This document shows positions 10,750 through 23,492 of a stretch of 64,000 bases of DNA, piece by piece (the stretch's first letter is position 1; every line of letters begins with the position of its first letter). The stretch lies in NCBI GenBank assembly GCA_964019415.1, contig OZ025870.1:3804908-3868907 (forward strand). The letters run 5' to 3'. The notes beneath the pieces are model-generated. The model was given only the letters and a program-made list of their open reading frames with translations, searched no databases and was not told where the DNA came from. A program made the position numbers and the translations under genes. The DNA is from Ianthella basta (Eukaryota; Porifera; Demospongiae; Verongiida; Ianthellidae).

Positions 10750-12538
10750 GAAGCTAACCTACATCATACTAAGACTTGCGTAAACCAATAGTTCTATTTC
10801 TATAAATAGAAAAGGTAGTACCTTCCAATGGACTTTGACTGGACGACTCATCATTCCCGGTCGGCTGTTTGGCGCCGTCCATTTTAATGGTTGGGATTGA
10901 TCTAGCTCGCTAGACCTTCTTCCTGTGGCTTTAAAATATGTTTGCAATGCATACGCATGGTCTGTCGCATGCGCGAGTTAATTGCACAACCCCAAGCATT
11001 CATGATCAGCTTAAGTTTCGTGTTCATGATTTATTAATATAAGTGCATTAAGTCCTAAAATACAGGGCCGGGGGAGCCGCTCCGGCAACTCCGGCCATGG
11101 CCGGACCAAAGTTTTGTGAGCCAGCTAGGAAATTGTCAGCTAGGGCTAAAATTAACGTTACCCATCAGAAACTTACTATTAGTTTCCAATGAGATCTTGA
11201 ATTGAAGACTCTAACCACCTTCAAATGGACTAATCCAATTGCAGTGAGTAAGTACTTTGGGAATTAGCAAGCGAGCTGCGGGCACAACTAAGTTGTGAGG
11301 TCGACGCCGCCATTTTGTTGAACATGACGTGATTAGAGAACAATATGGCTGCCGCCGCGACGGAACTTCGGAAGTGTAGAACCAAAAAAACTCCAAAAGA
11401 CTAAAAGCGCCCTGTATGGAGGACACTTTCTGGGTCGTTCTCCATAGCCATTGAACGTTTCAGATGTTTATCGAGCACTTAGGCTTTTCTAAGCTGAAAT
11501 TCCTTACAATTTGTAGCCCTGAAGGGCATGATGATGGGGGAGGGAAGCTTCCCCACAAACATCCAAGCTTTCTGCCAATGTTTGCCACTTGCAGTATAAA
11601 TGTGGCATTAATTTGCAGTTAATGTATGACAGAAATGTGCTTTTGGACCTCACAGAGTGCACCAGAATCAGTCTAGGAAGACCTAAAACCTATAGGGGCA
11701 TGAATATGAGCTATGTACCAGCTCCCCTTCCCCATTTCTATCCTGGCTTGCTATAATTAATCCTGTGTTGTGTAGCTACACCATTAAGATTCTGGTATGA
11801 GTAGCTAGTATTGCTTAAACAATGCCTTGGCATTCCGAATGCCCTGAGCAAATGAGCCAACCTTCCCCCGGCCCTGTAATACTAGTCTCATCTCCAGACC
11901 CTCTGAAAGGGACTGAGATGAGATTACATTCCAACTATAGCTAGCTAGGTCTATATATAGATCATCTCAAGAGTGGTGCTCCACTAGCTATAGATATAGT
12001 ACCAATCCCATGTGTTCCCTAAACATGCTTACCTGCATAAAGTAGGTTTAGACCGGGTGTAAATGAAATTGCAACACCGTATGTCTGAAACATGCACATT
12101 ATACGTAACACTAGCTATAGCTTAATAATTACTTGTTGGAGTACCAATTGCTCGTGTTACGTATGAGCAACCATCACTATTGCTCCATGGTTTTATATAT
12201 ATTAGAGTGCTCATGAACCTCCATGATCGATATCCCACAGGCATGGCCATGGCTTGCTGAGTCAGCTATAGCTATAGCTAGATTGCATGAGAAATTCTAA
12301 GTTATGTGCTTACATTATGGAATGATGATGACATGAATATTATTTTCAGTGGCAAGCCAAAAGGAAGTATTATAGCTTGTACACCCTCACCATGGAGTTC
12401 AAGTATAATTTATACATAATTAGATACAGATTATACTGCAATTTTGGAAATCCCTGTGATAATATATTAACCCTGTCAATAATTCTACTCTATATTGTAG
12501 CTATAATTAGAGGTACAAATTGCAAAAAGTTTATAATA
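10750..12538. other. no gene recognised
   Basis: Mixed AT-rich DNA with many TAGCTAGC-type palindromes and short frames only. There is a small perfect-looking hairpin near 11885-11930 (GTCTCATCTC..GAGATGAG). No supported exon or complete element. Confidence 0.4.
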
Positions 12539-12540
12539 TA

Positions 12541-12716
12541 CAGTAGAACCTTAGATATATGACCACCATTTGGGCCATGCAAAGTGGTCTTATTTTCGAG
12601 GTGGTCTTAACTGTGCAATCGAAGATTACATGCATACATGAATTTGGAACTAAACCAAAGAGGTCATATTTCTAAGGTGGTCATTTATAGAAGTGGTCTT
12701 TAGCGGGTTTCCACTG
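12541..12716. mobile_element. 176-bp CAGTAGAACC-type MITE
   Basis: Starts CAGTAGAACC and ends GGGTTTCCACTG, flanked by TA at 12539-12540 and 12717-12718. The interior repeats GACCAC/GTGGTC. The terminal motif and TA duplication match pogo/Tc1-type MITEs. It is a smaller relative of the 8330 and 35939 copies. Confidence 0.85.
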
Positions 12717-12718
12717 TA

Positions 12719-13782
12719 AGTGAAAATACGTGGGGCGGGGCTGGCTGGAAAAATAATTGCGAAACAAACATGCATACACTGTACCAATGCTGCTTGTGTA
12801 AGCATGCAGCACTGGTACAATGCAAGTTGGAGCAGGCCAGGGTACATACTTTAGTTCAGCAACACATGCATACTGTGCATGCAATTGCAACTGTCACATT
12901 TAAAATTTTATGACGGTTGCAACAATTACATCTACACAGTACTAGTCATGGCTTGTTAACTATATATTATGATCAAACGCTGCATCGACCATCATGCAAG
13001 TTGCTCAGTATTACATAGTATATCAAAGGACTGGAGCTACGCTGTGCACAGTACTGGAATATCAGCCATGACCAATTAGACATTAATACATACTTTCTGT
13101 ATGAAAAGTCATCAAATCATACAGTGAAATCGTGATTGGTAATATTTAGTGACAACAATCTGGTGTACTCATTCTTTCTTACAGTGTTACTTCCTTGTTG
13201 TGGAACACTGTCTTCTTCTATAGTCACAAACACATGACGATTTGTATTCTTAGTGTAGTCTTAAAATGTGCATAATTATCCATAATTATGCATGTGCGCG
13301 CCAGGTCTCAATAAGGGGGCTGCAAGTTAGTTAAATATGTAGAGAACTAAGTATTTATGTGGCAGCAGCTTTGCATGAACAAGACAAAAGCTACTGTCAC
13401 AGTGATAAGCATGACAGTCTCAGTGCAGCAGAAGGCAAAGTTGTCAATTGTGTCATGCAGCTATAGTATGCATCTGCGAATGTAAAATCAGCAACAATGG
13501 TAAAGCCACATAAAATACACCCAGCAATACATTGTTGATATAGTAACATAGAGTACAAACAATGTGAGCAAATGTGCTGCTCATGCATCAAAACACAGTT
13601 TATATAAAAGGTAAATTATAGAAAACATAGCCTACGTGTTATAGCTATTATGTAACTTGAACTTCTTGTTATGTATCTGTACATGCGTACCAATAGTATA
13701 CTATAATATACAAAACTTGTAAGTATTATAAAATGTACTAAAATATATAATATTATATATATATTATGGATGAATTCAGCAA
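12719..13782. other. 3' flank of gene B, no gene recognised
   Basis: AT-rich DNA downstream (minus strand) of gene B. The stretch 13690-13780 is nearly pure A/T and probably holds the gene B 3' UTR and poly(A) signals, but I could not fix a cleavage site. Confidence 0.35.
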
Positions 13783-14705
13783 TTAGTACGACACACTATA
13801 ATATACTGGAATGAGCCAGGGCGCATCAGCCATTCTTTTAGCAGGTGCAGCATCTTGCTCAAAGCCATTGACTATGATTCTCAGTAGACAATGTATAGGT
13901 GGTTTAGATCGTTTCAAGTATTCAGCATTGTAGCTGATAGCCCCAATCATGGCAAGGTCCAAGAACAATGCGACTGCAAGCAGGTAGTTATAGTCATATT
14001 GATCGTCTTGTAAGAATGTACGGACCACTTTCTTTGCTCTTCTGATGCCTGCATCACCATGGGGATCGAAATCATATCTTCGCCATCTTCTGCCAAAGTT
14101 TGAAATCTCCTTGAGGCATTCTCGCAATACTTCAACAGCAGTCCCACACTGTCTCAAGTACTCATCCATAATACGGCTACTTGGAAATCTATCTAAAAGT
14201 GCTTGCCAAAGTATTTTGCACTCTTCCTCTTGTGCCAAAAGCTGTGCATATCTATACCTATCTTTAACTATGCAATTATAAGCGGAATCCAATGCTGACC
14301 TCTCAATAATCTTCTTCTGCATGTATAGCACTCCAGCCACTATGCATCCGCCAACTACAATTGCATTAACTGGTGAAATTGTTCCAGCAGTAATGAATGA
14401 CCAACAAACTGTTCTGTCTACATCAGCAGCAATACCAATGAGAATCCACAAAAGCAAACTGAACAAAACATCCAAATCATTTACAGTCTTTTTCAGTCTT
14501 TTACTGCCCAATCTGCGCTGCGAATGTATTTCTCTGGCGGTAGCAACTAGCTGGTCTACATTGTCACAGACATCTGCAAGTGCATCTCTTCTTCTTTTTG
14601 GAAGAAGCTCCAACTTCCGAAGCAAGCGGCAAACTCTTCCCTTAAGGTAGTCACGATGCCTAGTTGTCTCTTCCAACGCATCCTCAATTCCAGATTGTCT
14701 CCAGA
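13783..14705 (-). CDS. gene B exon 4: hydrophobic hairpin and C-terminal helical region
   Basis: 923-nt minus-strand exon (about 307 codons) ending in a stop at 13783. The acceptor TTACAAATATAG sits above 14705. The exon starts two bases into a codon, matching the phase-1 end of exon 3 (17196). Order of parts: a basic helical start with RR-rich segments; NVDQLVATAREIHSQRR; a hydrophobic stretch LFSLLLWILIGIA; a second one ending NAIVVGGCIVAGVLYM; then a long helical region with DYNYLLAVALFLDLAMIGA and KPPIHCLLRIIVNGFEQDA. It aligns along its length with 24966-25870. The layout suggests membrane insertion. It is not a family I can name. Confidence 0.8.
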
Positions 14706-15684
14706 CTATATTTGTAAAGGGCATGAATATGTAAAATTACTGCAACCTAAAAAACTTGTTACACATTAGATGCACAAACAGACAATCCACCATGCAACGA
14801 CATACATGCCAAAAAGGCAAGAACACTCTAATAATATTATGTATTTTAGCTGAAATTAATAGCTTATGTGCCTGTCTGAATGAAGCAGATCTGGAACCAG
14901 TACTGAGTGAACAGACTGAATTCAATGTCACTGAATTGAATGTGTATCTAAAATTAGCAGTTGCACAGATAACAGAAGCTATGATTTGCATGAGGTCCGA
15001 ACAGTACAGGTATGCATGAGTGGTGCAGGATAGTGCTTGAGCTGAGGAAGCATTCGTAGTATACTACAACTCCCTATTCAGTGCTCATCCGATGCATGTA
15101 CATGCTCGCATACATTACTATGTTTGATGGCTGCTATTGCTTTCCCAGACTTGTAAAAGGCTAAGATTACTCAGCATTAAGAGAACATTATAGCAAATCA
15201 AGGGGAGCAACATGCATTGTAGATAATGCCAATTCCAACGATTGATTCTTAGTAAACCATGATTTGAATTCCTCATTAAGGAATGACAGAAGAAAGCTGA
15301 AAGCATATATTATACCAATGAGTACTCATAAAGAGGGAATTGCAAAACATCATGGAATAGGAGCAAGAATGTCACCCTTATGAAGAACTGCCTGCCTATA
15401 AATTTGAATAAAACATGATATATATGGGTGCAGATGATCACTAACACAATCACAGCTGGAGTTGTCATGTACGTAAGAATGTCTTTCCACCTGCATGTTA
15501 GCAGCAACTACCAATTATTTGCATATGTATGCATACAGTACACTTGAGCTCACCAAAGTAATGTGTGCAAACATATAATTATATAACTATAAATATAATG
15601 TGTTGTCAGGGCAACGGCAGGCGGTAAATTTTGCAAGTGTAGTATAACTGCAATAAGAAGCCTTATCCGTGGTATAATTAGACT

Positions 15685-16354
15685 CGTTCCCAGGTCGTCC
15701 AAGTTAATTATTGCAGGGGTGGAAAGGACGGCCTGGGAATCATTGTTTGCACATGAGCAAAGATTTACCTGCAAATTATATAACTAGCTCGTAAGAGCTA
15801 CAGCTCTAGTTATTTGCCTGCCTTTCCTTAGGCAAGGCTGTCGCGAAGAGCACGGCTTCTGGAAGCTTCATCGCTGTGGATATTCCTTTGCACTCGTATA
15901 TTTAGCAGCTAGCAAGCTGAGACAGAATGGCTCAGCTTACAATAGCAGAGAAATGCTATTTTAGAATGTGACCGAGAGTCAGACAGCCATGCATGTATGA
16001 AATAGTTGGTGCACAGCCTTACCGCGAGCCGTATTAGATCCAGACAACATTAGCGAGACTACTTTCCTCCCGTCAGTCCCGTGCACAGTGTTTGAAAATC
16101 ACTGGCACCGCATATTGAAGCATCTCAGCAAACTGACTAACGTCGGTAATTTTCTACCCAAACTGGATCGGTTTGAACTGTTCTCAGCGTTTCCCTGCTG
16201 GCCATTTCATGGCTCACCTATACTCTTCTACACGTAGATTTACAGAAACATATACAATGTTTTCTGGCACCCCCAGTTTTGGGGGGGGGGGGACAGCGGT
16301 GCCCAGGCTGTCCTTTCCACCCATGTACTAATTAATGCAGATGGCCTGGGAACC
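15685..16354. mobile_element. putative 670-bp inverted-repeat element in gene B intron 3
   Basis: The outer about 65 bp at each end are inverted copies (GTTCCCAGGTCGTCC.. GGTGGAAAGGACGGCCTGGG on the left; complement on the right). The 5-bp repeat AGACT lies at 15680-15684 and 16355-16359. A poly(G) run lies near 16279. It has no coding capacity. The element class is unresolved. Confidence 0.55.
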
Positions 16355-17195
16355 AGACTATGGTATAAAAGGATTTATGAAGTTATTTACAACGAAATTG
16401 ATTGTCAAGTCCTGTAAATTGTCCAAGGTCATATATTGAAGGCTGGAACTGATAGTCCCGCAGACAAGATACTTGGAGGTTGACCACAGTGAATCGTCAG
16501 GATATGCCTCTCCACTTGTGCCATATTGAGTACTACCTTCCATGTTGTAAAGTTGCTGACTGTTCACCTCATCATTTTCGCAGTATTGGCAGGCTAGTAG
16601 CACTCTAAACAGCTTTGGTAATTCAGCATTCATAAGGAGCACGAAGCGAGGTCATTCTCCTTGTCTCTTATCACATTGCACAGAGGCTCTCTGTCATCAT
16701 CCGTGAAGTGGGGCTGCTCGCCGTCACTGTTTTTGTAGCACAGCTTCCCTTAAGCTTAGACCAAGGATGCTGGGTGTCCTCATCAGCGCATGCAGTACTG
16801 CTTTCCCGTGGCCTTCTCCAGAGCTGAGCTATACCATTCAGAATTACGTGCACTAGATTCATGTTCCTGCCTAAGAAACCCACCTAAACCACAATACAGA
16901 AAATGGATTCTGGACATGTGACCTGAGGGCGCGTAGTGAGAGCTGGCAAGTGTAACTAAAATCCATACATATACTTCAACGCCATGGTATAACTAATGCA
17001 AATTACATGGTTTCAAACTCAATGGCAAAGCTTCATTTGCTGTAGGTTGTACAAGAGTGAGAGAACAAGGTGCTCACTGCCTGCTACTGCCTCATTCTTA
17101 CCTTGACAAAGTATGATTGAATGTGTACTATACATAAAGTCAACTTAAATTATTTGCATCACTACATTTTCTCCATAGCTTGAGCCCAACCTTAC

Positions 17196-17325
17196 CTGGT
17201 GCCGATATGTTTTCTTCTTCTTCTTCAGCACCTCCAGTGTATCTTTCTTGGCTAACATCACATAGTTCATCTGTCAGCTTTTTCATTTCGTCTAGTGTGA
17301 AGTCTTCTAGCTCACTTTCCAATGC
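17196..17325 (-). CDS. gene B exon 3
   Basis: 130-nt minus-strand exon between acceptor CTATACACAG and donor CAG/GTAAGG, phase 0 in and phase 1 out. It encodes ALESELEDFTLDEMKKLTDE.. and then an acidic run with EEEEE. The matching exon of gene A at 26464-26566 has the same phases and the related start ALIRDLQNF. It links the coiled-coil exon to the hydrophobic exon. Confidence 0.8.
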
Positions 17326-17415
17326 CTGTGTATAGGGCCGAGATCAAAAGTATGTACATACCCTTTGTAGCATATGTAGCTACTTACAACAAAATTGGGA
17401 AAGATAACTACTAAC

Positions 17416-17727
17416 TTGTGCACTGTTCAGTATTGATAGGTCACTAGACTGCAATTCCAATTGTGTAAGTTCCTCATCCTTCTCCATCAGCCATGTGTCA
17501 GCTTGGTCTTTCAGTCCCCTCAAGCCTTTTGCCAGCTCCCTTGCTTTCTGAAGCTTGCTAAAGCGAAAGGACACTGAGAGTTCCAGCTCAGAAAGTTGAC
17601 GCAAAACCTCAGCAATTTTCTCACTTTTCTTTAACCATTCTTCCAAGTTAGCAAAGGTATCATTTGGTCTTTCCTGTCCAAGAGTTTCCAATTCCTGTCC
17701 AAGCCTCCATACCTGCTGTCTGATATG
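17416..17727 (-). CDS. gene B exon 2: coiled coil
   Basis: 312-nt minus-strand exon (104 codons, phase 0 both ends) between acceptor TACTTGCAG and donor GTTAGT. The sequence begins HIRQQVWRLGQELETLG and is heptad-like throughout (RQLSELELSVSFRFSKLQKA, then a tail ending LELQSSDLSILNSAQ). It aligns residue for residue with gene A exon 35032-35340. Probably an oligomerisation segment. Confidence 0.85.
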
Positions 17728-17734
17728 CTGCAAG

Positions 17735-19390
17735 TAATGATTCATATACATGCTATATTGCACATTTCATGTAACTGCATTGCATGCATTATGCCATAAG
17801 TTAATAATAAAATAATATTCTAAAAGAACTTCTAATTAACAAATTATGTAATATAGCATTTAACAATCAACATCTTATCATTCCACCAATTGCAATGCAT
17901 GGATGCATGCGTAAATTATTCAGCTGTATCTTCAGCATTCTGTCTCCAACATATCATAATAATATAATGCATAATATCTCACTACTGAGCTCCCGGATTA
18001 GCTGAGTGGAGGCCATAGAAGTGTTGCATTGTGGTTGTGAGCGACAGTCACCTACCACTGCCTTTCCTAGCATTATTGCTCTATAAGTAAAATACCCTCC
18101 AAGTTCAAATTTTTTGTCGTTTTTGTGCACATGTTTGAGAATACCCTTCTCTTTGTGCCCATATAAACCTCAGAATGTGCATGGGAAACAGGAAATTGGT
18201 TGTTTGCATGAATGTACTATAAATGCACTTCATATGCCAATGTACTAGGAAATTCCAAAAGCAGTCAAGAGTGTTGAGTAACTATTTCAATGCTGTAGCA
18301 AATGGATTGTGAGTGACAGTCAGATGTTTCAAGCCTGTAAGTGAGTCCTTGCTCATTTGAGTCCAAATGGGGTAAGGACAGCTAGCCTGTATGACAATTT
18401 ACTCTTAAGTGTAGTCCAGGCTGGCTTTACATGTACTACCATCAATCATATGGAAAGAAGCCTAGATATATCCATTGCTTTCAATTATTCTCCCACTGTC
18501 TCACTGGTGTTGATGCAGCATACTAATACAGAGAAATGGGCATAGCCATTTTAGTCAAGCACATTATGAAATAGACGTGTCACAAATGTGACGTCATCTG
18601 GTACAATACATACTGCATTTATAGTTAACAGGAAAGTCTACTGTTATCTGTATACTATAGGCCTACAGATTAATTCCACCATACCATTTAGGTGTTTGAA
18701 CATTATACAGACTATAAAGACTCAGCCTAATGAATAACAATTATTAATGCAAAACACCAAAATTTTAAACTTAGCATGCGTGTATGTATCACGCTACCTT
18801 GTGCATTAAAATCCTATAGGACTGTTACTCAACCATGCACTACGTTCATACTTCACAGTCATAAATGAAAGCTAATGTAAATAAAGTAATAAATGAAAAT
18901 CCTAATGGAACAATTCCAGTACTTCCTCATCCTTGTACCCACCAAACATCAATGCCTGGTCTGAGTATATACCTGTTGCCATGGCAAATCGCCAGTGTTT
19001 GAAATGAAGCAACAGTATATTAACAACACAAATGCAAATAGAAGCATATAACTAAGTCTATGCCTGAAATTAGCTGTAACTGCATGAATGAAACTAGGGA
19101 AACGGGAGGGTAAAATCATGACCTCCTTCGCACTGCGCCCAATGTGCACACAAACAGCGAAAAATGGTAAGTAACAAAGCCAGATAAACCATATGAACCA
19201 GGTGCTCAACATGCAGGCAAAGAACCGCAAGGACGTGAGCTATATTGCAAATGTGTGCACTCAAACTCACTTTCCTACAAAAGCAAGGCAAGCAGCATTG
19301 TACCGCAAGAAAATATGGTCGGCCCAACAAGCACAACGAAACTCAAAGCCCAGAAGGTTGCGCAAAACGCTAGTCTTTTCAGTAGCTCCT
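17735..19390. other. gene B intron 1, part without recognised features
   Basis: AT-rich intronic DNA between exon 2 and the Penelope-like relic. Only short frames; no supported exon, RNA gene or element ends. Confidence 0.4.
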
Positions 19391-19394
19391 TAGG

Positions 19395-20866
19395 ATGTTG
19401 AGCGTGCTGTCTAAGATTGTAAGAGGTCATACCACTTCCAGGCTGCAGCAGAAAGGATACATTGATGATAAGCTCCGTGACCGTCTCACCCCACACTACT
19501 CCAACCCTCCACAATTGTACGGCCTACCCAAGATCCACAAGGAAGGTGTACCAATGCGACCTATTGTGTCAGCGGTGGGTTCCCCGTGCTACGGACTTGC
19601 AAAGGAACTGGCATGTATCCTTACCCCACTGACAGGCCATAATGGATACACAGTGAAGAACTCGACTGAATTTGTGGAAAAGGTTCGAGAAGTGTGGACA
19701 ACACCTCAGCACCGCATGGTGAGTTTTGATGTGAAGAACCTCTTTACCCAGGTGCCTATTGATGAGGCCCTCAGGGTTACAGAGGAGAGACTCACCAGTG
19801 ACCAATCCCTTTCTGAGAGAACTAGCATCCCAGCACCACAGCTGGTGGAACTTGTTGAACTGTGTTTAAGATCCTCTTACTTTCAGTTTGAAGATGTCTT
19901 TTATGAGCAGGTAGATGGCACAGCAAAGGACTCACCACTCTCACCCGTTATTGCCAACTTCTACATGGAGGGTCTGGAAGAGGCAGCTATCAGCTCAGCA
20001 GAACTCCAACCTAATCTGTGGGTTCGCTATGTGGATGACACGTTTGTGATCTGGACACATGGACAAGAGGAACTGCACCAGTTTCATCAACACCTGAGCA
20101 ACCAACACTCCAACATCCAGTTTACCATGGAAGAGGAGAGTGGATGCGAACTGGCCTTCCTCGATGTCCTTGTCACCAGGAAGGATGAGAGACTACTGAC
20201 CTTTGTTTACCTGAAACCAACACACACAGAGAGATACATTTGCTTCAACTCCCACCACCACAGTAAGACTATCACTGGTGTACTGAGAAGCATGAGGGAT
20301 CGAGCACATCGTATTTGTGACCCCTTCTACCAAGCCACAGGAGTTACACCACCTGGGGAACGTTTTCGAAGCCAATAGTTTTCCCCCAAATGGTGAAGAA
20401 GACACTCCAGGTCCCTCCCAAGTCGGCCTCACCCCCACCAACGGAAGACCCCCAAATAGAAGAGCCACAAAAGACCCTGCGAACTCCCTATGTCCGTGGT
20501 CTGAGTGAAAAGCTGGAGAGGATTTGTGCATCTCTCGGTATCCGTTCGGTCTTCACCCCAGCACACACCCTGAAGCGGACCTTAATGAAGGTTAAGTCAT
20601 GGCTCCCAGATGAAAAGAAGAAAGGAGTGGTGTATCAGATCCCCTGCAACAACTGTGATTATGTGTACACAGGGGAATCGAAGAGAACTCTGAAAGTACG
20701 TATGACAGAGCACAAACGGGCTGTGAAGATGAGTGACCCTAACAATGGTATTGCGGTCCATGTGGCGAAGAGTCAACACAGTATTGATTGGCCAGGAGCC
20801 AAGGTTATGAGAACGGTGCAAGGGTACTGGGAACGGAGAACAATGGAAGCTATTGAAATCAAGTGA
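19395..20866 (+). pseudogene. Penelope-like retroelement, RT plus GIY-YIG, 5'-truncated and frameshifted
   Basis: The reverse transcriptase core runs from 19395 to about 20340 with YGLPKIHK, a motif A (SFDVKNLF), SPLSPVIANFYME and the catalytic YVDD at about 20030. This is the Penelope-type RT. The reading then shifts frame near 20340 (HHLGNVFEANSFPP is in the next frame) and again near 20385. The last part (20390-20866) contains a GIY-YIG-type endonuclease start: GVVYQIPCNNCDYVYTGE. Motif B reads KDSPLSP where MGSPLSP is usual. The N-terminal part found in complete Penelope-like proteins is absent. It lies in intron 1 of gene B on the opposite strand. Copy is non-functional. Confidence 0.88.
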
Positions 20867-21380
20867 AGCAAGAGGTCCATGAACCTAGACAAGGGCTTAC
20901 TACTCCCCTCACTCTGGAACCCGGTATTGGACTAAACGTAACATCACCCCCACCCTCCATCCATTATTTCTCTATAATTTACTTTCTTGTTTGTGCATTA
21001 TTATGTAACTTTACTTGTCAGCTGTAACACACCCACCCCACATTAGGCCACACTAGGATATTACCTGTCATTACATCATCACAGTTATTGTAAATCAACC
21101 AATCCACTCCTTACAGTTGTTTACCCTAAGTTATGTAACACAACCAATCAGATTACAGTATTTTGTGTACTTAAGAGTCTGTGTTGTTATTGCCCCTAAG
21201 GTTATAAATAGCCACCTCCCACCTCACCCCTTATCCTGTACACAGTTGACAAAGACCTTCGGGTTGAAACGTCCTGCATTTGATTGATTTATCATTATCA
21301 TTTGTGTTTTGCTCAAGAATCTCGTATCATTGTACAATCGATATACCACAGTGCGTCGGTGTACGTATATCTACCATATA
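20867..21380 (+). mobile_element. 3' tail of the Penelope-like element
   Basis: Non-coding sequence after the GIY-YIG frame. About 60 bp around 21240-21310 match 50640-50710 (ACAC, CTTCGGG(T/C)TGAAAC, TCCTGCATT), which supports assigning it to a repeated element. The right boundary is set only by the start of repeat R copy 2. Confidence 0.5.
21246..21273 (+). ncRNA. degenerate hammerhead-like motif
   Basis: A core-like TTGACAA is followed by a stem GACC-TTCG-GGTT and then GAAACGTC. The hammerhead core is CUGANGA..stem II..GAAA. Here two core positions deviate, so self-cleavage is doubtful. Hammerhead ribozymes are known in Penelope-like element ends, which fits the position just after the relic. 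Confidence 0.35.
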
Positions 21381-21383
21381 ACT

Positions 21384-22689
21384 AGGGCATACATTAAAAT
21401 GCAACCAGCTTCGCTTGAATGTATATAGCTAGCTATTTCAGTAAAGTACAGTGCATGAGCATAACTCGACCAGGGCAAGTACATTTTGGGCAATAATAGA
21501 ACTGCAATCTGCTTTCACTGGCTGGTAGAAAGAAGGGATAGCAAGCCAGACGAAGCACTGGATGGCAGATGAGCAATCGACACCTACATATTTGGAGCTG
21601 CGCAGGGAAGCCGTCCCTGCTTAGCTAACCACAGTGCGCGTTTTGCGCTTCACCCGAGGGAACAATGAAAGTGTTCCCGGTGTAACAGGATTTCAGTTCC
21701 CCCCGGAACTCCAATCCTAGTATATGGGTTCTGGCAGACCTGGCCTCCTAGGATTACGGTTCCCCCCCGGAACGTGCCTCCTAGAAGATGGGTTCCGCCT
21801 TAGGATGTGAGTTCCCCACTGTTGGGTTTGCCGCTTAGGACCATGGTTCCCCCCTCTAGGATACCAGTTCCTCCCATATCGGGCGCCGCTAGGGGAGTCG
21901 TTGTGTTCTTCCATTAAAGACTTTGGAATTCAAGTGCCTTGCGTAGTATGCTCTCAAGGATGACTACCGTTTCACATCCTATAGGAATTTCCTTCCATCC
22001 CGCCTTCTAATATGAGCCAGATGTACTTCATTGTAAATGCAATTAAGCCATTATATCCAACATGTAATTGCATGGTGTTGTCCTCCAACAAGTGGCCATG
22101 CATGCTGTGTATGTGGAGCCATTTCCGCATTATGCACAATGTGGCATTCATTACTTTGTGCAAGTGTGATTATATAAACAGTGTGAATGGGGTGAATTAG
22201 CATTGTAACTTACTACAAAGCTGTGGCAGCTTTGACCACTGCCTATTGCCGTCGTTGAGGCACACAACTGCAGCACCACTACATTCCCAAGACCAGCTGA
22301 CTTCTTACGTGGAATTCCCGGACAGGCATTCCGCAGGCACGGTTTCGCCGGGGGAACTGAAATCCTAGAGGGAGACCACCAGTTCTAGGATTCCAGTTCC
22401 GGGGGGAACTAATATCCGGGGGGAACTGATGTCCTGTTACACCGGCTACACGGGGCAAATGACGTCAGCCAATATGGTGGACTCGCCAACAGGCGTGTAG
22501 CCCTCGTTGGAGCAATGGGTGACGTTAACAGCAATCTGAACGCAGCGTACAGCGATGAAGTTGAGTGTTGAGCAGTTTTGTGGCTAATGGTGGCCAAGTA
22601 GAGCGTTTTGTTGTCGTGAGCGCCTGTGGAGAACACCGGGCTATTGCGCAATCTAGGTGTCTCGGGTTAACTGGGATGGATATACATAT

Positions 22690-22720
<31 letters not shown>

Positions 22721-22771
22721 CAAACAGGGGAACGCATCACGATTACTTGCCTCGTCTTTCAGCTTAGCAAT
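21384..22771 (+). repeat. repeat family R, copy 2 (with insertion)
   Basis: Collinear with copy 3 once the insertion 21681-22441 is removed. Starts ACTAGGGCATACATTAAAAT and ends near CTTTCAGCTTAGCAAT. Includes a short TACA microsatellite near 22685-22715. Copies 2 and 3 lie in direct tandem, about 110 bp apart. Confidence 0.85.
21681..22441. mobile_element. 761-bp inverted-repeat element with CCGG target duplication
   Basis: Ends are inverted copies TGTAACAGGA..TCAGTTCCCCCCGGA. The 4-bp repeat CCGG lies at 21677-21680 and 22442-22445. The empty site is visible in R copies 1 and 3 (GTTCCCGG). Subterminal regions repeat variants of TAGGAT..GTTCCCCCC many times on both sides. No transposase. 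A 4-bp TSD combined with G/C-rich subterminal repeats is not a class I recognise. Confidence 0.85.
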
Positions 22772-22883
22772 TATATCATACAAATGTGCCAATTCAGTGC
22801 TCAAGTACACATACATGTACAATACACGACACACTGGGATCAAGCTTGCTGGTGAACTAGATGTGTTAGATATTAACTGTAAC

Positions 22884-23492
22884 TAGGGCATACATTAAAA
22901 TGCAATCAGCCTCGCTTGAAAGTATAATATAGCCAGCTATTTCAGTAATGTACAGTGGGTAAGCGTAACTCGGCCAGGGCAAGTACATTTTGGGCAATAG
23001 AACTGTAATCTGCTTTCACTGGCTGTCTGAAAGAAGGGACAGCAAGCCAGACAAAGCACTGGATGGCAGCTGGGCAATCAACACCTACATAATTGGAGCT
23101 GCGCAGGGAAGCCCGGCCGTGCTGTGCTAACACAGTGCGCTTTATCGCTTCACCCGAGTGAACAGTGAAAGTGTTCCCGGCCACGCGGGGCCAGTGACAT
23201 CAGTCAATATGGCGGAATTGCCAAGAGGCGTGTAGCCCTCGTTGGAGCAATTAGTGGCGTTAACAACAATCTGAACGCAGCGTGCAGCGATGAAGTGGAG
23301 TGTTAAGCAGTTTCGTGGTCGATGGTGGTCAGGTAGAGCGTTTTGTTGTCGTGAGCGCCTGCGGAGAACACTGGGCTATTGCGTAATCTAGGTGTCTCGG
23401 GTTAACTGGGACAGATATACATACATACATACATACAAACGGAGGACGACAACGCATCACAATTACTTGCCTCGCCTTTCAGCTCGGCAATT
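22884..23492 (+). repeat. repeat family R, copy 3 (uninterrupted)
   Basis: About 606 bp, the cleanest copy of the family and the reference for the empty sites of the three insertions in the other copies. Ends GCCTCGCCTTTCAGCTCGGC. Contains a (TACA)n stretch near 23415. Confidence 0.85.

Noticed and set aside
16358..16883. Minus-strand frames in the gene B intron between exons 3 and 4
   Set aside because: Considered as an extra gene B exon, but exons 17196 and 14705 already join in phase and the paralogue has no counterpart.
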